Assembly (NCBI RefSeq): GCF_026278345.1
Contig: NZ_CP111085.1
Span: 1,996,001 to 2,060,000 of the forward strand
Source of the DNA: Tellurirhabdus rosea
Lineage (GTDB): Bacteria; Bacteroidota; Bacteroidia; Cytophagales; Spirosomataceae
DNA length: 64,000 nt
Direction: 5' to 3'
Part shown: one piece after another, positions 8,401-16,818 of the stretch
How the letters are laid out: every line of letters begins with the position of its first letter
Position numbering within the stretch: the first letter of the stretch is position 1
Made by a program: the position numbers and the translations under genes
The notes under the pieces: generated by a model
Told to the model about the DNA's origin: nothing
Databases searched by the model: none
What the model saw: the letters and a program-made list of their open reading frames with translations, nothing else

Positions 8401-8775
8401 ATGAATATTGAAAACGCCCAGGTGCAGATGCGGAAGGGAATCTTGGAATTCTGTATACTGCACATTATCTCGCGGGGGGAAGTTTACGCCTCCGACATGC
8501 TGGACGAACTGACGTCGGCCCGCATCATGGTTGTGGAAGGAACGCTTTACCCGCTGCTGACCCGGCTCAAAAATGCCGGACTGCTCGACTACAAATGGGT
8601 GGAATCGACCTCCGGGCCACCGCGCAAGTACTACATCCTGACCGGATCAGGCCAGGAGTTTCTGAAAGCGATGAACGACACCTGGCTTGACCTTTCGGAT
8701 TCGGTTAGTCAGATTATCGGGAAGGTGACTCCGCACAAAACGGTCGCCAACGGACATCCGGAACCGAACGAATAA
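8401..8775 (+). CDS. PadR family transcriptional regulator
   Basis: 124 aa, a short PadR with a winged helix and a brief C-terminal helix. Typical residues: 'QMRKGILEFCILHIIS' (helix 1), 'VEGTLYPLLTRLKNAGLL' (recognition helix and wing region) and 'GPPRKYYILTGSGQEFL' (wing and final helix). It precedes a PspC-domain membrane protein by 35 bases, a pairing common in Bacteroidota, and is probably cotranscribed with it. It is expected to repress its own operon at the palindrome upstream. The signal it senses is unknown. Confidence 0.92.
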   Translation: MNIENAQVQMRKGILEFCILHIISRGEVYASDMLDELTSARIMVVEGTLYPLLTRLKNAGLLDYKWVESTSGPPRKYYILTGSGQEFLKAMNDTWLDLSDSVSQIIGKVTPHKTVANGHPEPNE

Positions 8776-8810
8776 CCTAAACTCTCGTCAAGACATTTCT
8801 GCATAAAGCC

Positions 8811-11324
8811 ATGAAAAAGACCATCAGCATCAATATCAGCGGCGTCATCTTCCATATCGAGGAGGACGGCTATGACAAGCTGAAAAATTACCTGACGTCG
8901 ATTCAGCAGTACTTCTCCACCTACGAAGACAGTCAGGAAATCATTACCGACATCGAAAACCGCATCGCTGAAAAGCTGCACAATAAACTCAAAACCGACC
9001 AGAAAGGGGCCGTTACGCTCGACGACGTGAACGAACTCATCCGTTCGATGGGCACCGTGGCCGACTTTGTGGCCGTCGAGGAAGAGGAAATCCTGGTGGG
9101 TGCCGGGGCCAACAGCGCCAAACAGGCGTACGGCTCCGAGGGCGCCCGCTCCGGCAGCAATCCGGCCGGTACGCCTCCGCCCCCGCCGAACCAGACCTAC
9201 AGCGCCCCGCGGAAGCTGTACCGCGACCTGCGCCGCAAACTGCTCGGTGGCGTAGCTTCGGGCATTGCCAACTACTTCAACATCGATCCGGTCTGGGTCC
9301 GGCTGATTTTCCTGACCCTGTTTTTCGCCCTGCCGCCGATCGGGCAGGAAGTGGGAGCGGGCATCTCCGGCCTTACGCTGATCCTGTACATCGCCATGTG
9401 GGTGTCGTTTCCCGGCTCGGTTACGCTGGACGACGACAAGAGCGTGAAGAAATTTTACCGGAACCCCGACGACAAAGTGCTGGGCGGGGTAGCTTCCGGC
9501 CTGGGCGCGTACTTCGGCATCGACCCGGGCGTCATCCGGCTGCTGTTCGTCCTGACCATCTTTCTGTTCGGAACGGGTCTGCTGGCCTACCTGATTCTGT
9601 GGATCATTTCGCCGGAGGCCAAAAGCATGACGGAAAAAATGGAGATGAAGGGGCAACCCATCACGCTGACCAACATCGAGCACAACGTGAAGCGGAGCCT
9701 GAATATCAACGAAACGTCGGGGCAGGAAAGCACGCTGACCAAAGTCCTGCTGTTTCCCTTTCGCCTGATCGCGGCGGTCGTCAACGGACTGGGGCGGGTG
9801 CTGGGGCCTCTGCTGCGCGGCTTTGGCGCGGTGGTGCGGGTCTTTATCGGCCTGCTGCTGATCGTCACGGGCGGCTCCATCGCCATTGCGGCCCTGGCCC
9901 TGCTGGGGGTTGCGCTGGGCATGCAGAACGTAGGCATTGAAACGGGTGATTTCCCGATTGAACTTCTTCAGCAGGACATTTCGGGTCCGATGCTCCTGGC
10001 CGCTTTCGTCGCGATGTTTATTCCGGGACTGGCCCTGGGCGTCCTGGGCGCTACGCTGGTGTCGCGGCGGGCTTTCTTCTCCCGGAACATCGGCCTGGGC
10101 ATGCTCGCCCTCTGGTTCCTGAGCGTGCTGGGTCTGGCTATCGCCATTCCGCCGCTGGTGGCCGACTTCCGCCGGACGGGTGTTGTCGAACAGAAAAGCC
10201 CGCTGGCCATTGCGACCGTCCCCACTTTTATACTGAACGATATGGATGGCGGAACGTCGTTCCGGCCTTCGATCGAACTGGAAGGCTACGACGGAACGGT
10301 GATGCAGGTTGTCAAGCGGCTGCGTTCGCAGGGTCCTTCGCGGCAGCAGGCGCAGCAGTACGCCAGCCTGGCGATTTACAACTTCTCGGTGCAGGATTCG
10401 ACGGTGCGTTTTGATTCGGAATATGAACTGAAGCCCGGCTCAAAATTCCGGGGACAGGATGTGGACGTTACGGTGCTGATTCCCTACGAAAAGCCGTTCC
10501 GGATGGATGAGGAATTTGCCCGCTTTATCCGCAACGAATTCGGCCAGCGCGAAATCGAACGCATGAAAACCAGCCTCTGGAAATTTACCAAAGCCGACGG
10601 GCTCGTCAATGTAGGCGGGGCGCGTGACCTCGACCGCTACGAAAACGACGATGACTTCGATACCGACGATGCCGTCAGCCAGGCCCTGCGGGATGAATTT
10701 GGAAGCGATTTTGACCAGCGGGGCGAATTCAGCCGCCAGTTCAACGTCGGTAATTTTGATAAAATGAATATCGGTGGAGCTTTTGTGGTCCGGGTTCGCC
10801 GGGGCGACACCATCAAAGTTGTGGCCGATGGCCGCGAGGAAGACCTCGACGACCTGCGCATCGAAGCTAACGGCGGCGAGCTGTCGGTAGAGTTTCGCGA
10901 CAACAGCCTCTTCCGGTTGAAAGACCGCAAACGCATCGGCCTGACGATCACCATGCCGACCATCCGGGAGGCCGAGTTTTCGGGAGCTACGCAGGTGAGT
11001 GTGGCCGGCTTCGAAAACGTGGAAACCCTGGATCTGGGCCTGAGCGGGGCCAGCAAGGCGCAGGTAGACATGAAAGTACGGACGCTGAAGCTGGAAGTGA
11101 ACGGTGCCTCCAAGGCGTTTCTGCGCGGACGGATGGAAAATCTGGACGCCGACCTGTCGGGAGCCAGTGAACTCGACGCCACGGAAGCGCAGGTCGGTAA
11201 GGCCGACGTCGAAGCGTCCGGGGCCAGCAGCGCCGATTTCGGTCAGGTACGCGACCTAAACAGCCGCACCAGCGGGGCCAGCCAGGTTCACGGACAGGAA
11301 GCCAGCCAGCCGATGCCGCAGTAA
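8811..11324 (+). CDS. PspC/GIN fusion membrane protein
   Basis: 837 aa. Domain order: an N-terminal ~90-residue cytoplasmic helical domain common in Bacteroidota PspC proteins ('KTISINISGVIFHIEEDGYDKL'-like start); a PG-rich linker (about 115-140); two successive PspC domains ('KLLGGVASGIANYFNIDPVW' near 145-200 and 'KVLGGVASGLGAYFGIDPGV' near 220-270); several further membrane helices (about 310-460); a soluble domain; and a C-terminal DUF2807/GIN beta-helix (about 640-830) with SGAS-type rungs. PspC proteins take part in envelope stress sensing, but the exact role of this fusion is unknown. A strong hairpin terminator follows at 11339-11373, so padR-pspC form the operon, and the next GIN gene has its own transcription or read-through. 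Confidence 0.88.
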   Translation: MKKTISINISGVIFHIEEDGYDKLKNYLTSIQQYFSTYEDSQEIITDIENRIAEKLHNKLKTDQKGAVTLDDVNELIRSMGTVADFVAVEEEEILVGAGANSAKQAYGSEGARSGSNPAGTPPPPPNQTYSAPRKLYRDLRRKLLGGVASGIANYFNIDPVWVRLIFLTLFFALPPIGQEVGAGISGLTLILYIAMWVSFPGSVTLDDDKSVKKFYRNPDDKVLGGVASGLGAYFGIDPGVIRLLFVLTIFLFGTGLLAYLILWIISPEAKSMTEKMEMKGQPITLTNIEHNVKRSLNINETSGQESTLTKVLLFPFRLIAAVVNGLGRVLGPLLRGFGAVVRVFIGLLLIVTGGSIAIAALALLGVALGMQNVGIETGDFPIELLQQDISGPMLLAAFVAMFIPGLALGVLGATLVSRRAFFSRNIGLGMLALWFLSVLGLAIAIPPLVADFRRTGVVEQKSPLAIATVPTFILNDMDGGTSFRPSIELEGYDGTVMQVVKRLRSQGPSRQQAQQYASLAIYNFSVQDSTVRFDSEYELKPGSKFRGQDVDVTVLIPYEKPFRMDEEFARFIRNEFGQREIERMKTSLWKFTKADGLVNVGGARDLDRYENDDDFDTDDAVSQALRDEFGSDFDQRGEFSRQFNVGNFDKMNIGGAFVVRVRRGDTIKVVADGREEDLDDLRIEANGGELSVEFRDNSLFRLKDRKRIGLTITMPTIREAEFSGATQVSVAGFENVETLDLGLSGASKAQVDMKVRTLKLEVNGASKAFLRGRMENLDADLSGASELDATEAQVGKADVEASGASSADFGQVRDLNSRTSGASQVHGQEASQPMPQ

Positions 11325-11338
11325 GTTTACGTAAGTAA

Positions 11339-11373
11339 AAACGGGGACTCTTCCAGAAAAAGGGTCCCCGTTT
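11339..11373 (+). terminator. Terminator after PspC/GIN gene
   Basis: Perfect 10-bp stem AAACGGGGAC / GTCCCCGTTT (11339-11348 and 11364-11373) with a 15-base loop, followed by a short T-rich tail. Confidence 0.75.
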
Positions 11374-11441
11374 CTTTGCCGGACCATGCAACGTTTTGCT
11401 ATCTTTCCGGTCTATATCCTAATCCATTAATCAACCCTATT

Positions 11442-12155
11442 ATGCGTCATCGTATCCCTTTTCGTCACCTTGCTGTCCTGTGTCTCGTGTTTCTGACCGC
11501 GACGCTGACCGTTTCTGCCCAGGACGGCACCCGCACGTTCAACTTCTCGAATTTTGACCGGCTGGACATGGGCAGCGCCTTCGTCATCAACGTTTCGCAG
11601 GGAAGCAGCTACAAAATCAGCGCCACCGGCCGTCAGAAAGACCTCGACGATCTGGAGGCCGCCGTGGTCGGCAACAAAACACTGCGCATTCGCTACAAAA
11701 GCAGCGACTGGCGAAACAACCGCCGCGAACGGGTCACGTTCACGATTACGATGCCGAGCCTGAGCGGGGTCAGCTTCGGCGGGGCGTCCAAATCGACCGT
11801 AGCGGGCTTCCGCAACCAGAAAGTGTTTGATATCGACATTTCGGGAGCTTCGTCGTCGACCATCGACGTAGACGCCACGGACGTGCATATCGACGTTTCG
11901 GGCGCTTCCAGCGTCACGCTCGCCGGCAAAGCCCGGACGCTGAAGGGCGACGTTTCGGGCGCTACCAGCCTGAAAGCGTACGATCTGAAGCTCGAAAGCG
12001 CTGCGGTAGAAGCCTCCGGAGCCAGCAACGCCCAGTTGTTTGTCACGAGCCGCCTCCAGGCCGACGCCAGCGGCGCCAGCAGCATCCGCTACAAAGGTTC
12101 GCCTTCCGTGCAGTCGAATACGTCGGGAGCCAGCTCCGTGCGGACGGTGAACTAA
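11442..12155 (+). CDS. Secreted head GIN domain (DUF2807) protein
   Basis: 237 aa from the ATG at 11442, giving signal peptide 'FRHLAVLCLVFLTATLTVSA'; an upstream GTG-type extension lacks support. The mature protein is one DUF2807 domain: 'NFSNFDRLDMGSAFVINVSQGSS' at the start, then about seven beta-helix rungs each ending in a SGAS/SGAT element (near residues 125-235). It is a paralogue of the C-terminal part of the preceding PspC fusion; both share 'RLD-G-AFV' starts and 'TITMP' strands. This suggests that a membrane-bound and a free periplasmic or surface GIN protein are made from one locus. The domain was named for adhesin heads, but its function is unproved. Confidence 0.88.
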   Translation: MRHRIPFRHLAVLCLVFLTATLTVSAQDGTRTFNFSNFDRLDMGSAFVINVSQGSSYKISATGRQKDLDDLEAAVVGNKTLRIRYKSSDWRNNRRERVTFTITMPSLSGVSFGGASKSTVAGFRNQKVFDIDISGASSSTIDVDATDVHIDVSGASSVTLAGKARTLKGDVSGATSLKAYDLKLESAAVEASGASNAQLFVTSRLQADASGASSIRYKGSPSVQSNTSGASSVRTVN

Positions 12156-12180
12156 TCCCTTCATAAACAAGCCACTTCTC

Positions 12181-12208
12181 AAAACCCTTCCAGGAGGGGA
12201 AGGGTTTT
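12181..12208 (+). terminator. Terminator after GIN gene
   Basis: Perfect 11-bp stem AAAACCCTTCC / GGAAGGGTTTT (12181-12191 and 12198-12208) with a 6-base loop and a following GTTTTA. It starts 25 bases after the GIN stop codon. Confidence 0.75.
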
Positions 12209-12270
12209 GTTTTATCAGGCGACAGGATTGTAGTACCTTGTACACTCTTTGCCTGCTGACTTGTCCTGCT

Positions 12271-13083
12271 ATGAAATTTTTCGTTCAGATAACCTTTGAA
12301 ATCGGCCTCTGTCTGGTTCTCATACCAGAAGGCTGGGCCCAGCGCAGCCGGTTTCAGAACCAGAACCTGTCGGTGCATGCCGGGCTGGGCGTGGCTAACT
12401 ATTCGGGGGACCTGAACGAAAATACGGCACGGTACAGCCGTCCGGCGGTGTCGCTGGGGGTGAATTACCAGATTCTGCCCCACGTGGCGGCCCGGGGCGA
12501 ATTCCGGATTTATCAGCTCTTCGGCAGCCAGGTCGGGACGCCTAATTTTACGAATAACCTTTCTTTCCGCTCGACAAACCCCGATGCCTGGCTAGGCGTG
12601 GAACTCAGCGCCCTGCCCGCCAACCGACCTGCGGGCTTCAACGCGGGACTTTATACCGGAATTGGCCTGACGCATCTTAGCCCAAAAGCCCCTTCGCAGA
12701 ACGGGTGGGTTTTGCTGCCACCCCTGCGTACGGAAGGGGTTTCGTACACGCAGGTAGCCGGCGTTGTTCCCTTCGGACTGGTGCTCACGTACCGATTCTC
12801 GCCGAAATACGCGCTGCAGGCTGACCTGAGTTATACCTACTCACTGAGTGATTATCTGGACGATGTCAGCACGGTTTATCCTGACCCGGATCTCCTGCCC
12901 TCCAGCCTCGCCCGTGCCCTCTCCGACCGTCGGCCTGAACTGGGGCTATCGCCCAACCAGCCCGGTTTTCCGCGCGGCAATCCGAACAGCAGCGACAGCT
13001 ACATCCTCGCCCAGCTGAAGCTTAAACGTTACCTGACCCTGACCAATCGCCAGTACCGCCGGAGTCTGCGGTGTTTAAAATAA
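12271..13083 (+). CDS. Outer-membrane-type beta-barrel protein (DUF6089-like)
   Basis: 270 aa from ATG 12271. A hydrophobic leader ends near 'PEGWAQ'. The mature part starts with a sequence typical of small Bacteroidota barrels ('LSVHAGLGVANYSGDLNE', 'PAVSLGVNYQILPHVAARGEFR') and continues with repeated amphipathic strands ('VPFGLVLTYRFSPKYALQADLSYTY'). The family resemblance to DUF6089/porin-family proteins is by pattern only. It ends 'LTNRQYRRSLRCLK', without the usual terminal aromatic residue. It follows the GIN gene after a terminator and is followed by a long inverted repeat. Confidence 0.7.
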   Translation: MKFFVQITFEIGLCLVLIPEGWAQRSRFQNQNLSVHAGLGVANYSGDLNENTARYSRPAVSLGVNYQILPHVAARGEFRIYQLFGSQVGTPNFTNNLSFRSTNPDAWLGVELSALPANRPAGFNAGLYTGIGLTHLSPKAPSQNGWVLLPPLRTEGVSYTQVAGVVPFGLVLTYRFSPKYALQADLSYTYSLSDYLDDVSTVYPDPDLLPSSLARALSDRRPELGLSPNQPGFPRGNPNSSDSYILAQLKLKRYLTLTNRQYRRSLRCLK

Positions 13084-13248
13084 GTCTGACAGTCGTAAGC
13101 GGTCCGCCGCCGGGGTCATAAGGTAATAAGCGGTTTGCGGTGGCGGTCGCCGGTTTTTTCGTTTACGGGTAAATGTCGAAATTCGCGGTTTCGCCAAGTC
13201 GTACGACTTACGACCGCAGCGGCGGACCGCTTACGACTTACAGACTTA
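13081..13248. repeat. Inverted repeat with 30-bp arms and 108-base loop
   Basis: Arms 13081-13110 and 13219-13248 match at 28 of 30 positions, with a perfect inner 20 bp (13091-13110 and 13219-13238). The left arm begins at the stop codon of the upstream barrel gene. The loop also carries a 14-bp palindrome AAGTCGTACGACTT at 13196-13209. The word TTACGACTT recurs after the right arm. It fills the gap before the thioesterase gene. Confidence 0.85.
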
Positions 13249-13267
13249 CGACTTTACAGACTGATTT

Positions 13268-13786
13268 ATGCCACAACCCAAATACGCCCGCGAGTCGCTG
13301 ACCACGATGACCGAGATGGTTCTGCCGAACGATACCAACACGCTCAACAACCTGATGGGAGGCCGTCTGCTGCACTGGATGGACATTGCCGCCGCCATCG
13401 CCGCGCAGAAGCACTCCAACCGCATCGTGGTGACGGCCTCCGTCGATAACGTATCTTTTGCCGAACCGATCAAACTGGGCAATATCGTGACCATGCAGGC
13501 CAGAGTTACGCGCGCCTTCAACTCGTCGATGGAAGTGTTCATCGAGGTTTGGGCCGAAGACATCCCGGCGGGCCACCGCGTCAGCACCAACCGGGCGTTT
13601 TACACCTTCGTCGCCGTGGACCAGAGCGGCCGACCCATCGAAGTTCCGCCGGTTATTGCCGAAACAGAGGATGAAAAAGCCCTCTACGAAAGCGCCCTCC
13701 GCCGCCGCCAGCTCCGCCTCGTCCTCGCCAACCGCCTGAAACCTCAGGAAGCGACAGAACTGCGGAAACTCCTGGAGATAGAATAG
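13268..13786 (+). CDS. Acyl-CoA thioesterase, hotdog fold
   Basis: 172 aa. Hydrolyses acyl-CoA to free acid and CoA in the cytoplasm. The YciA/BACH-type hotdog signature is clear: 'PNDTNTLNNLMGGRLLHWMD' (Asn and Gly-Gly-x-LL-x-W-x-D at the start of the hot-dog helix), then 'ASVDNVSFAEPIKLGNIVTM' and 'SSMEVFIEVWAED'. The C-terminal 35 residues form a charged helical tail ('ESALRRRQLRLVLANRLK'). It appears to be a single gene; both flanks are inverted repeats. Confidence 0.9.
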   Translation: MPQPKYARESLTTMTEMVLPNDTNTLNNLMGGRLLHWMDIAAAIAAQKHSNRIVVTASVDNVSFAEPIKLGNIVTMQARVTRAFNSSMEVFIEVWAEDIPAGHRVSTNRAFYTFVAVDQSGRPIEVPPVIAETEDEKALYESALRRRQLRLVLANRLKPQEATELRKLLEIE

Positions 13787-13963
<177 letters not shown>

Positions 13964-13976
<13 letters not shown>

Positions 13977-14254
13977 CTCTCCACCGAATACGCTACCGGC
14001 TTACCGCCGAACAACACCTTTGTCGCGGCCCAGGTCGTGCGGAACAGTTCCGAGTGGCGGTAGGCTTCGAGGGCTTCGGCGCTTTCCCAGTAGCTGTAGG
14101 TCAGGTAGACGTTGGGCTGGTCGAGGTCGCGGAGGAGTTCGAGATGCTGACAGCCGGGGAAGCTGCGGATTTTATGCTTTGACGCCTCGAAGATGGTTAG
14201 AAAGGCGTCCACGCTGCCTTCCTCAAACGTCATTCGGACAATACGAATCAACAT
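13964..14254 (-). CDS. Antibiotic biosynthesis monooxygenase (ABM) domain protein
   Basis: 96 aa, a single ferredoxin-like ABM domain. Features: 'MLIRIVRMTFEEGSVDAFL' (first strand and helix), 'IRSFPGCQHLELLRDLDQP' (second strand pair) and 'YLTYSYWESAEALEAYRHSE' (W-x-s-x-eA-l-a-y-r-s, the typical helix). Such small proteins act as quinol or aromatic monooxygenases or as heme-degrading relatives; the substrate is unknown. The start codon lies one base from a perfect 37-bp inverted repeat arm that reaches the start codon of the divergent aldo/keto reductase gene, which may point to joint regulation. Confidence 0.88.
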
Positions 14255-14342
14255 TTTTCAGTTAAAAATTAAAAGTGAAGAGTTAAAAGTAGCTGCCCTA
14301 TCGCTTACTTTTAACTCTTCACTTTTAATTTTTAACTGAAAA
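14255..14342. repeat. Perfect 37-bp inverted repeat spanning the gap between divergent start codons
   Basis: Arms 14255-14291 and 14306-14342 are perfect reverse complements (37 of 37) with a 14-base loop. The left arm abuts the ABM start codon at 14252-14254. The right arm ends on the first base of the aldo/keto reductase ATG at 14342. The arms are AT-rich with words TTAAAAGT and GAGTTAAAAG. Confidence 0.95.
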
Positions 14343-15313
14343 TGAATTATCGTCAATTCGGCCGCACCGGCTGGCAGGTCAGCGAAATCGGGTACGGCAT
14401 GTGGGGACTGGCGGGCTGGACCGGCTCCGAACGTGAACAGGTCGAACACGCCCTCGAACGCTCCGTCGAACTGGGTTGCAACTTTTTCGACACCGCCTGG
14501 GCGTACGGCGACGGTCTGAGCGAGCAGATCCTCAACGGGCTCATCCAGCGCCATGCGGGCAAACGCCTGTACGCCGCCACCAAGATTCCGCCCAAAAACC
14601 GCATCTGGCCCTCCCGCCGCGGCTTCAGCATCGACGACGTGTTCCCCGCGGATTACATCGTGGAATACACCGAGAGGAGCCTCAAAAACCTGGGCATCGA
14701 AACCATCGACCTCCAGCAGTTTCACGTCTGGGAAGACGAATGGGCCGATCGGGACGAGTGGAAAGAAGCCATCCAGAAGCTGACGCAGGACGGGAAAGTC
14801 CGGGCCTGGGGTGTGTCCGTCAACCGCTGGGAGCCGGACAATTGCCTCCAAACGCTCCGGACCGGCCTGATCGACGCCGTGCAGGTGATTTACAACATCT
14901 TCGACCAGAACCCGGAAGACAGCCTCTTTCCGCTCTGCCGCGAGCTGAACATCGGCGTCATCGCCCGGGTGCCGTTCGACGAAGGGACGCTGACGGGCAC
15001 GTTCACGAAAGAAACCACCTTTCCGGCCAGCGACTGGCGCTCTACGTATTTCGTGCCCGAGAACCTGAACGCCAGCGTCGACCATGCCGACGCCCTGCGA
15101 CCGCTGCTGCGCGACGGCATGACAATGCCCGAAATGGCCCTCCGCTTCATTCTGAGCAATCCGGACGTGGCAACGACCATCCCCGGCATGCGCCAGATTC
15201 GCAACGTGGAAGCCAACATGGCGACCAGCGACGGCAGCGGCCTGCCGACAGAACTGCTCACTGAACTGAAAAAACACCGCTGGGACCGTACCCCGACGGA
15301 ATGGAGCCAGTAG
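14342..15313 (+). CDS. Aldo/keto reductase
   Basis: 323 aa TIM-barrel NADPH-dependent oxidoreductase. The catalytic set is visible: Asp in 'NFFDTAWAYG', Tyr in 'AWAYGDGLSEQI', Lys in 'YAATKIPPKN' and His in 'LQQFHVWEDEW'. The C-terminal NADP-binding region is represented by 'ALRFILSNPDVATTIPGMR'. The N-terminus 'MNYRQFGRTGWQVSEIGYG' is typical, so the ATG at 14342 is right even though it touches the inverted repeat. The natural substrate is unknown. It is divergent from the ABM gene and ends in a convergent terminator with the chromate-type transporter. Confidence 0.93.
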   Translation: MNYRQFGRTGWQVSEIGYGMWGLAGWTGSEREQVEHALERSVELGCNFFDTAWAYGDGLSEQILNGLIQRHAGKRLYAATKIPPKNRIWPSRRGFSIDDVFPADYIVEYTERSLKNLGIETIDLQQFHVWEDEWADRDEWKEAIQKLTQDGKVRAWGVSVNRWEPDNCLQTLRTGLIDAVQVIYNIFDQNPEDSLFPLCRELNIGVIARVPFDEGTLTGTFTKETTFPASDWRSTYFVPENLNASVDHADALRPLLRDGMTMPEMALRFILSNPDVATTIPGMRQIRNVEANMATSDGSGLPTELLTELKKHRWDRTPTEWSQ

Positions 15314-15325
15314 GGGAGTTAAGAA

Positions 15326-15394
15326 GTTAAGAGTTAAAAGAAGGCTCCCCCAGTCCGGATTCCAGACCGGGGGAGCCTTCTTTTAACTCTTAAC
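15326..15394. terminator. Bidirectional terminator hairpin between aldo/keto reductase and transporter
   Basis: Arms 15326-15355 and 15365-15394 match at 29 of 30 positions, with a GC core GGCTCCCCC / GGGGGAGCC flanked by TTAAAAG words. It sits 13 bases after the reductase stop codon, before the reverse-strand transporter stop, so it can serve both genes. Confidence 0.88.
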
Positions 15395-15429
15395 TCTTTT
15401 TAAATTCTAACTTTTAATTTCTCTTTGGG

Positions 15430-16599
15430 TTAAAGCCAAAACTTCAGTACCAGGCCGATGAGTGCGGCGGCGGCGATGAGTTGCCATTCGGATACCTTCC
15501 TGACCCGTAACAGAATCAGCAGCGTTCCGACGGCCAGCAGCACTGACGGCAGGTCCGTCAGCTGGCGTTTGCCCAGCACGACCACCGCCCCGGCAATGGC
15601 CCCGACGGCGGCAATCGTGATCCCGTCCACCATCGCCTTGATTCCCGGCCGCCGACCGTACGTTTTGAAATAAGGTGCAGGCAGGATGGTCAGCAGGTAA
15701 CAGGGCAGAAACGTGGCCAGCGCCGCTACGCACGCTCCGGGCAAACCCGCCACCAGATAGCCGATGAAAGCCACGGTAATGACCACCGGGCCGGGCGTGA
15801 TCATGGCCACCGCCACAGCGTCCAGAAACTGCTGCTCGTTCAGCCAGCCGTATTCTTTCACGACGCCTCCGTACAGAAAAGGCACAATGGCGAGACCGCT
15901 GCCAAAGACAAACGCCCCGGCCTTGAAAAAGAAAAGAGCCAGTTTCCACAGAATCGAATCCTGCGGCAGCGTCACGGCCTGCAACAGAAAGGGAGCCACG
16001 ACATTCCCCGACCGCAGCCACAGCGGTGGCGCCTTGACCAGCCAGTAAACAAGGCCGGAAAGCAGCACCAGCCACAGAAGTTCCGACTCGGTGATGGCCG
16101 TGGCGAGGGCGGAAAGAACAAACAGGCTTATGCTCAGACCATCGTTTCCCACGGTTTTGGTGGTGAGCTTGTACGTTCCGTTGGCGATGATGCCGATCAC
16201 GGCCGCACCCACGCCGTAGAACAGCGCCTGCATCCACGGCAGGCCGCCAAACTGCACATACGCCCAGCCAATCGCCAGCACCATCAGAAACGACGGCAGC
16301 ACAAACGCCAGCCCCACCAGCGTAGCCCCGACGATTCGGTAATGGACGTAGCCGATGTAAATGGCCAGTTGCGCGGCCAGTGGTCCGGGTGCCAGCTGCG
16401 CCAGCGCCAGCCCTTCGCGGTAATCGTTTTCCTCAATCCATTGGCGGCTGACCACCAGGTCCCGGTGCATGGCGCTGACCAGCGCGGGCGGGCCGCCAAA
16501 GCCGATGGCACCCAGTTTCAGAAAGTAAGCCGTCAGTTGACGGAGGCTGTAAACGGTTTTCGGGCGCTGCGCTACCAAACCCTCGTCTAACGTTTCCAT
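15430..16599 (-). CDS. chrA: Chromate transporter family protein (long-chain CHR)
   Basis: 389 aa with two homologous CHR halves, each about six membrane helices. The first half has 'KLGAIGFGGPPALVSAMHRD' and 'LAQLAPGPLAAQLAIYIG'. The second has 'GAFVFGSGLAIVPFLYGGVV' and 'VAMITPGPVVITVAFIGYLV', the duplicated FGG and PGP motifs of the family. Known members export chromate driven by proton motive force; other members may carry other anions, so the substrate is inferred. Located in the inner membrane and monocistronic. The 219-bp region upstream is AT-rich with no clear promoter box. Confidence 0.9.
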   Translation of the reverse strand: METLDEGLVAQRPKTVYSLRQLTAYFLKLGAIGFGGPPALVSAMHRDLVVSRQWIEENDYREGLALAQLAPGPLAAQLAIYIGYVHYRIVGATLVGLAFVLPSFLMVLAIGWAYVQFGGLPWMQALFYGVGAAVIGIIANGTYKLTTKTVGNDGLSISLFVLSALATAITESELLWLVLLSGLVYWLVKAPPLWLRSGNVVAPFLLQAVTLPQDSILWKLALFFFKAGAFVFGSGLAIVPFLYGGVVKEYGWLNEQQFLDAVAVAMITPGPVVITVAFIGYLVAGLPGACVAALATFLPCYLLTILPAPYFKTYGRRPGIKAMVDGITIAAVGAIAGAVVVLGKRQLTDLPSVLLAVGTLLILLRVRKVSEWQLIAAAALIGLVLKFWL

Positions 16600-16818
16600 A
16601 GCAGTTCGTGGTCTTCGTTCGGGAACATTGGTTTCAGGAAAGAACAGGCTATTAGTCCGTACTTGCGATAGAGTAGACAGACTATAAGTATTTATAACCT
16701 ATTGATTTTATAGATTTTTATGCAAAAAAAGTTTTAACTTTCCGGCCTATCCAAATGAATGCCGCTTATTTTTTCAGAAAGACCAAATTTTCTCTCTTTT
16801 ATCATATAACATCTTGAA

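Noticed and set aside
16600-16818. Promoter or small gene between the chromate-type transporter and DUF2490 copy 1
   Set aside because: The 219 bases are AT-rich with no consensus box, hairpin or credible reading frame.
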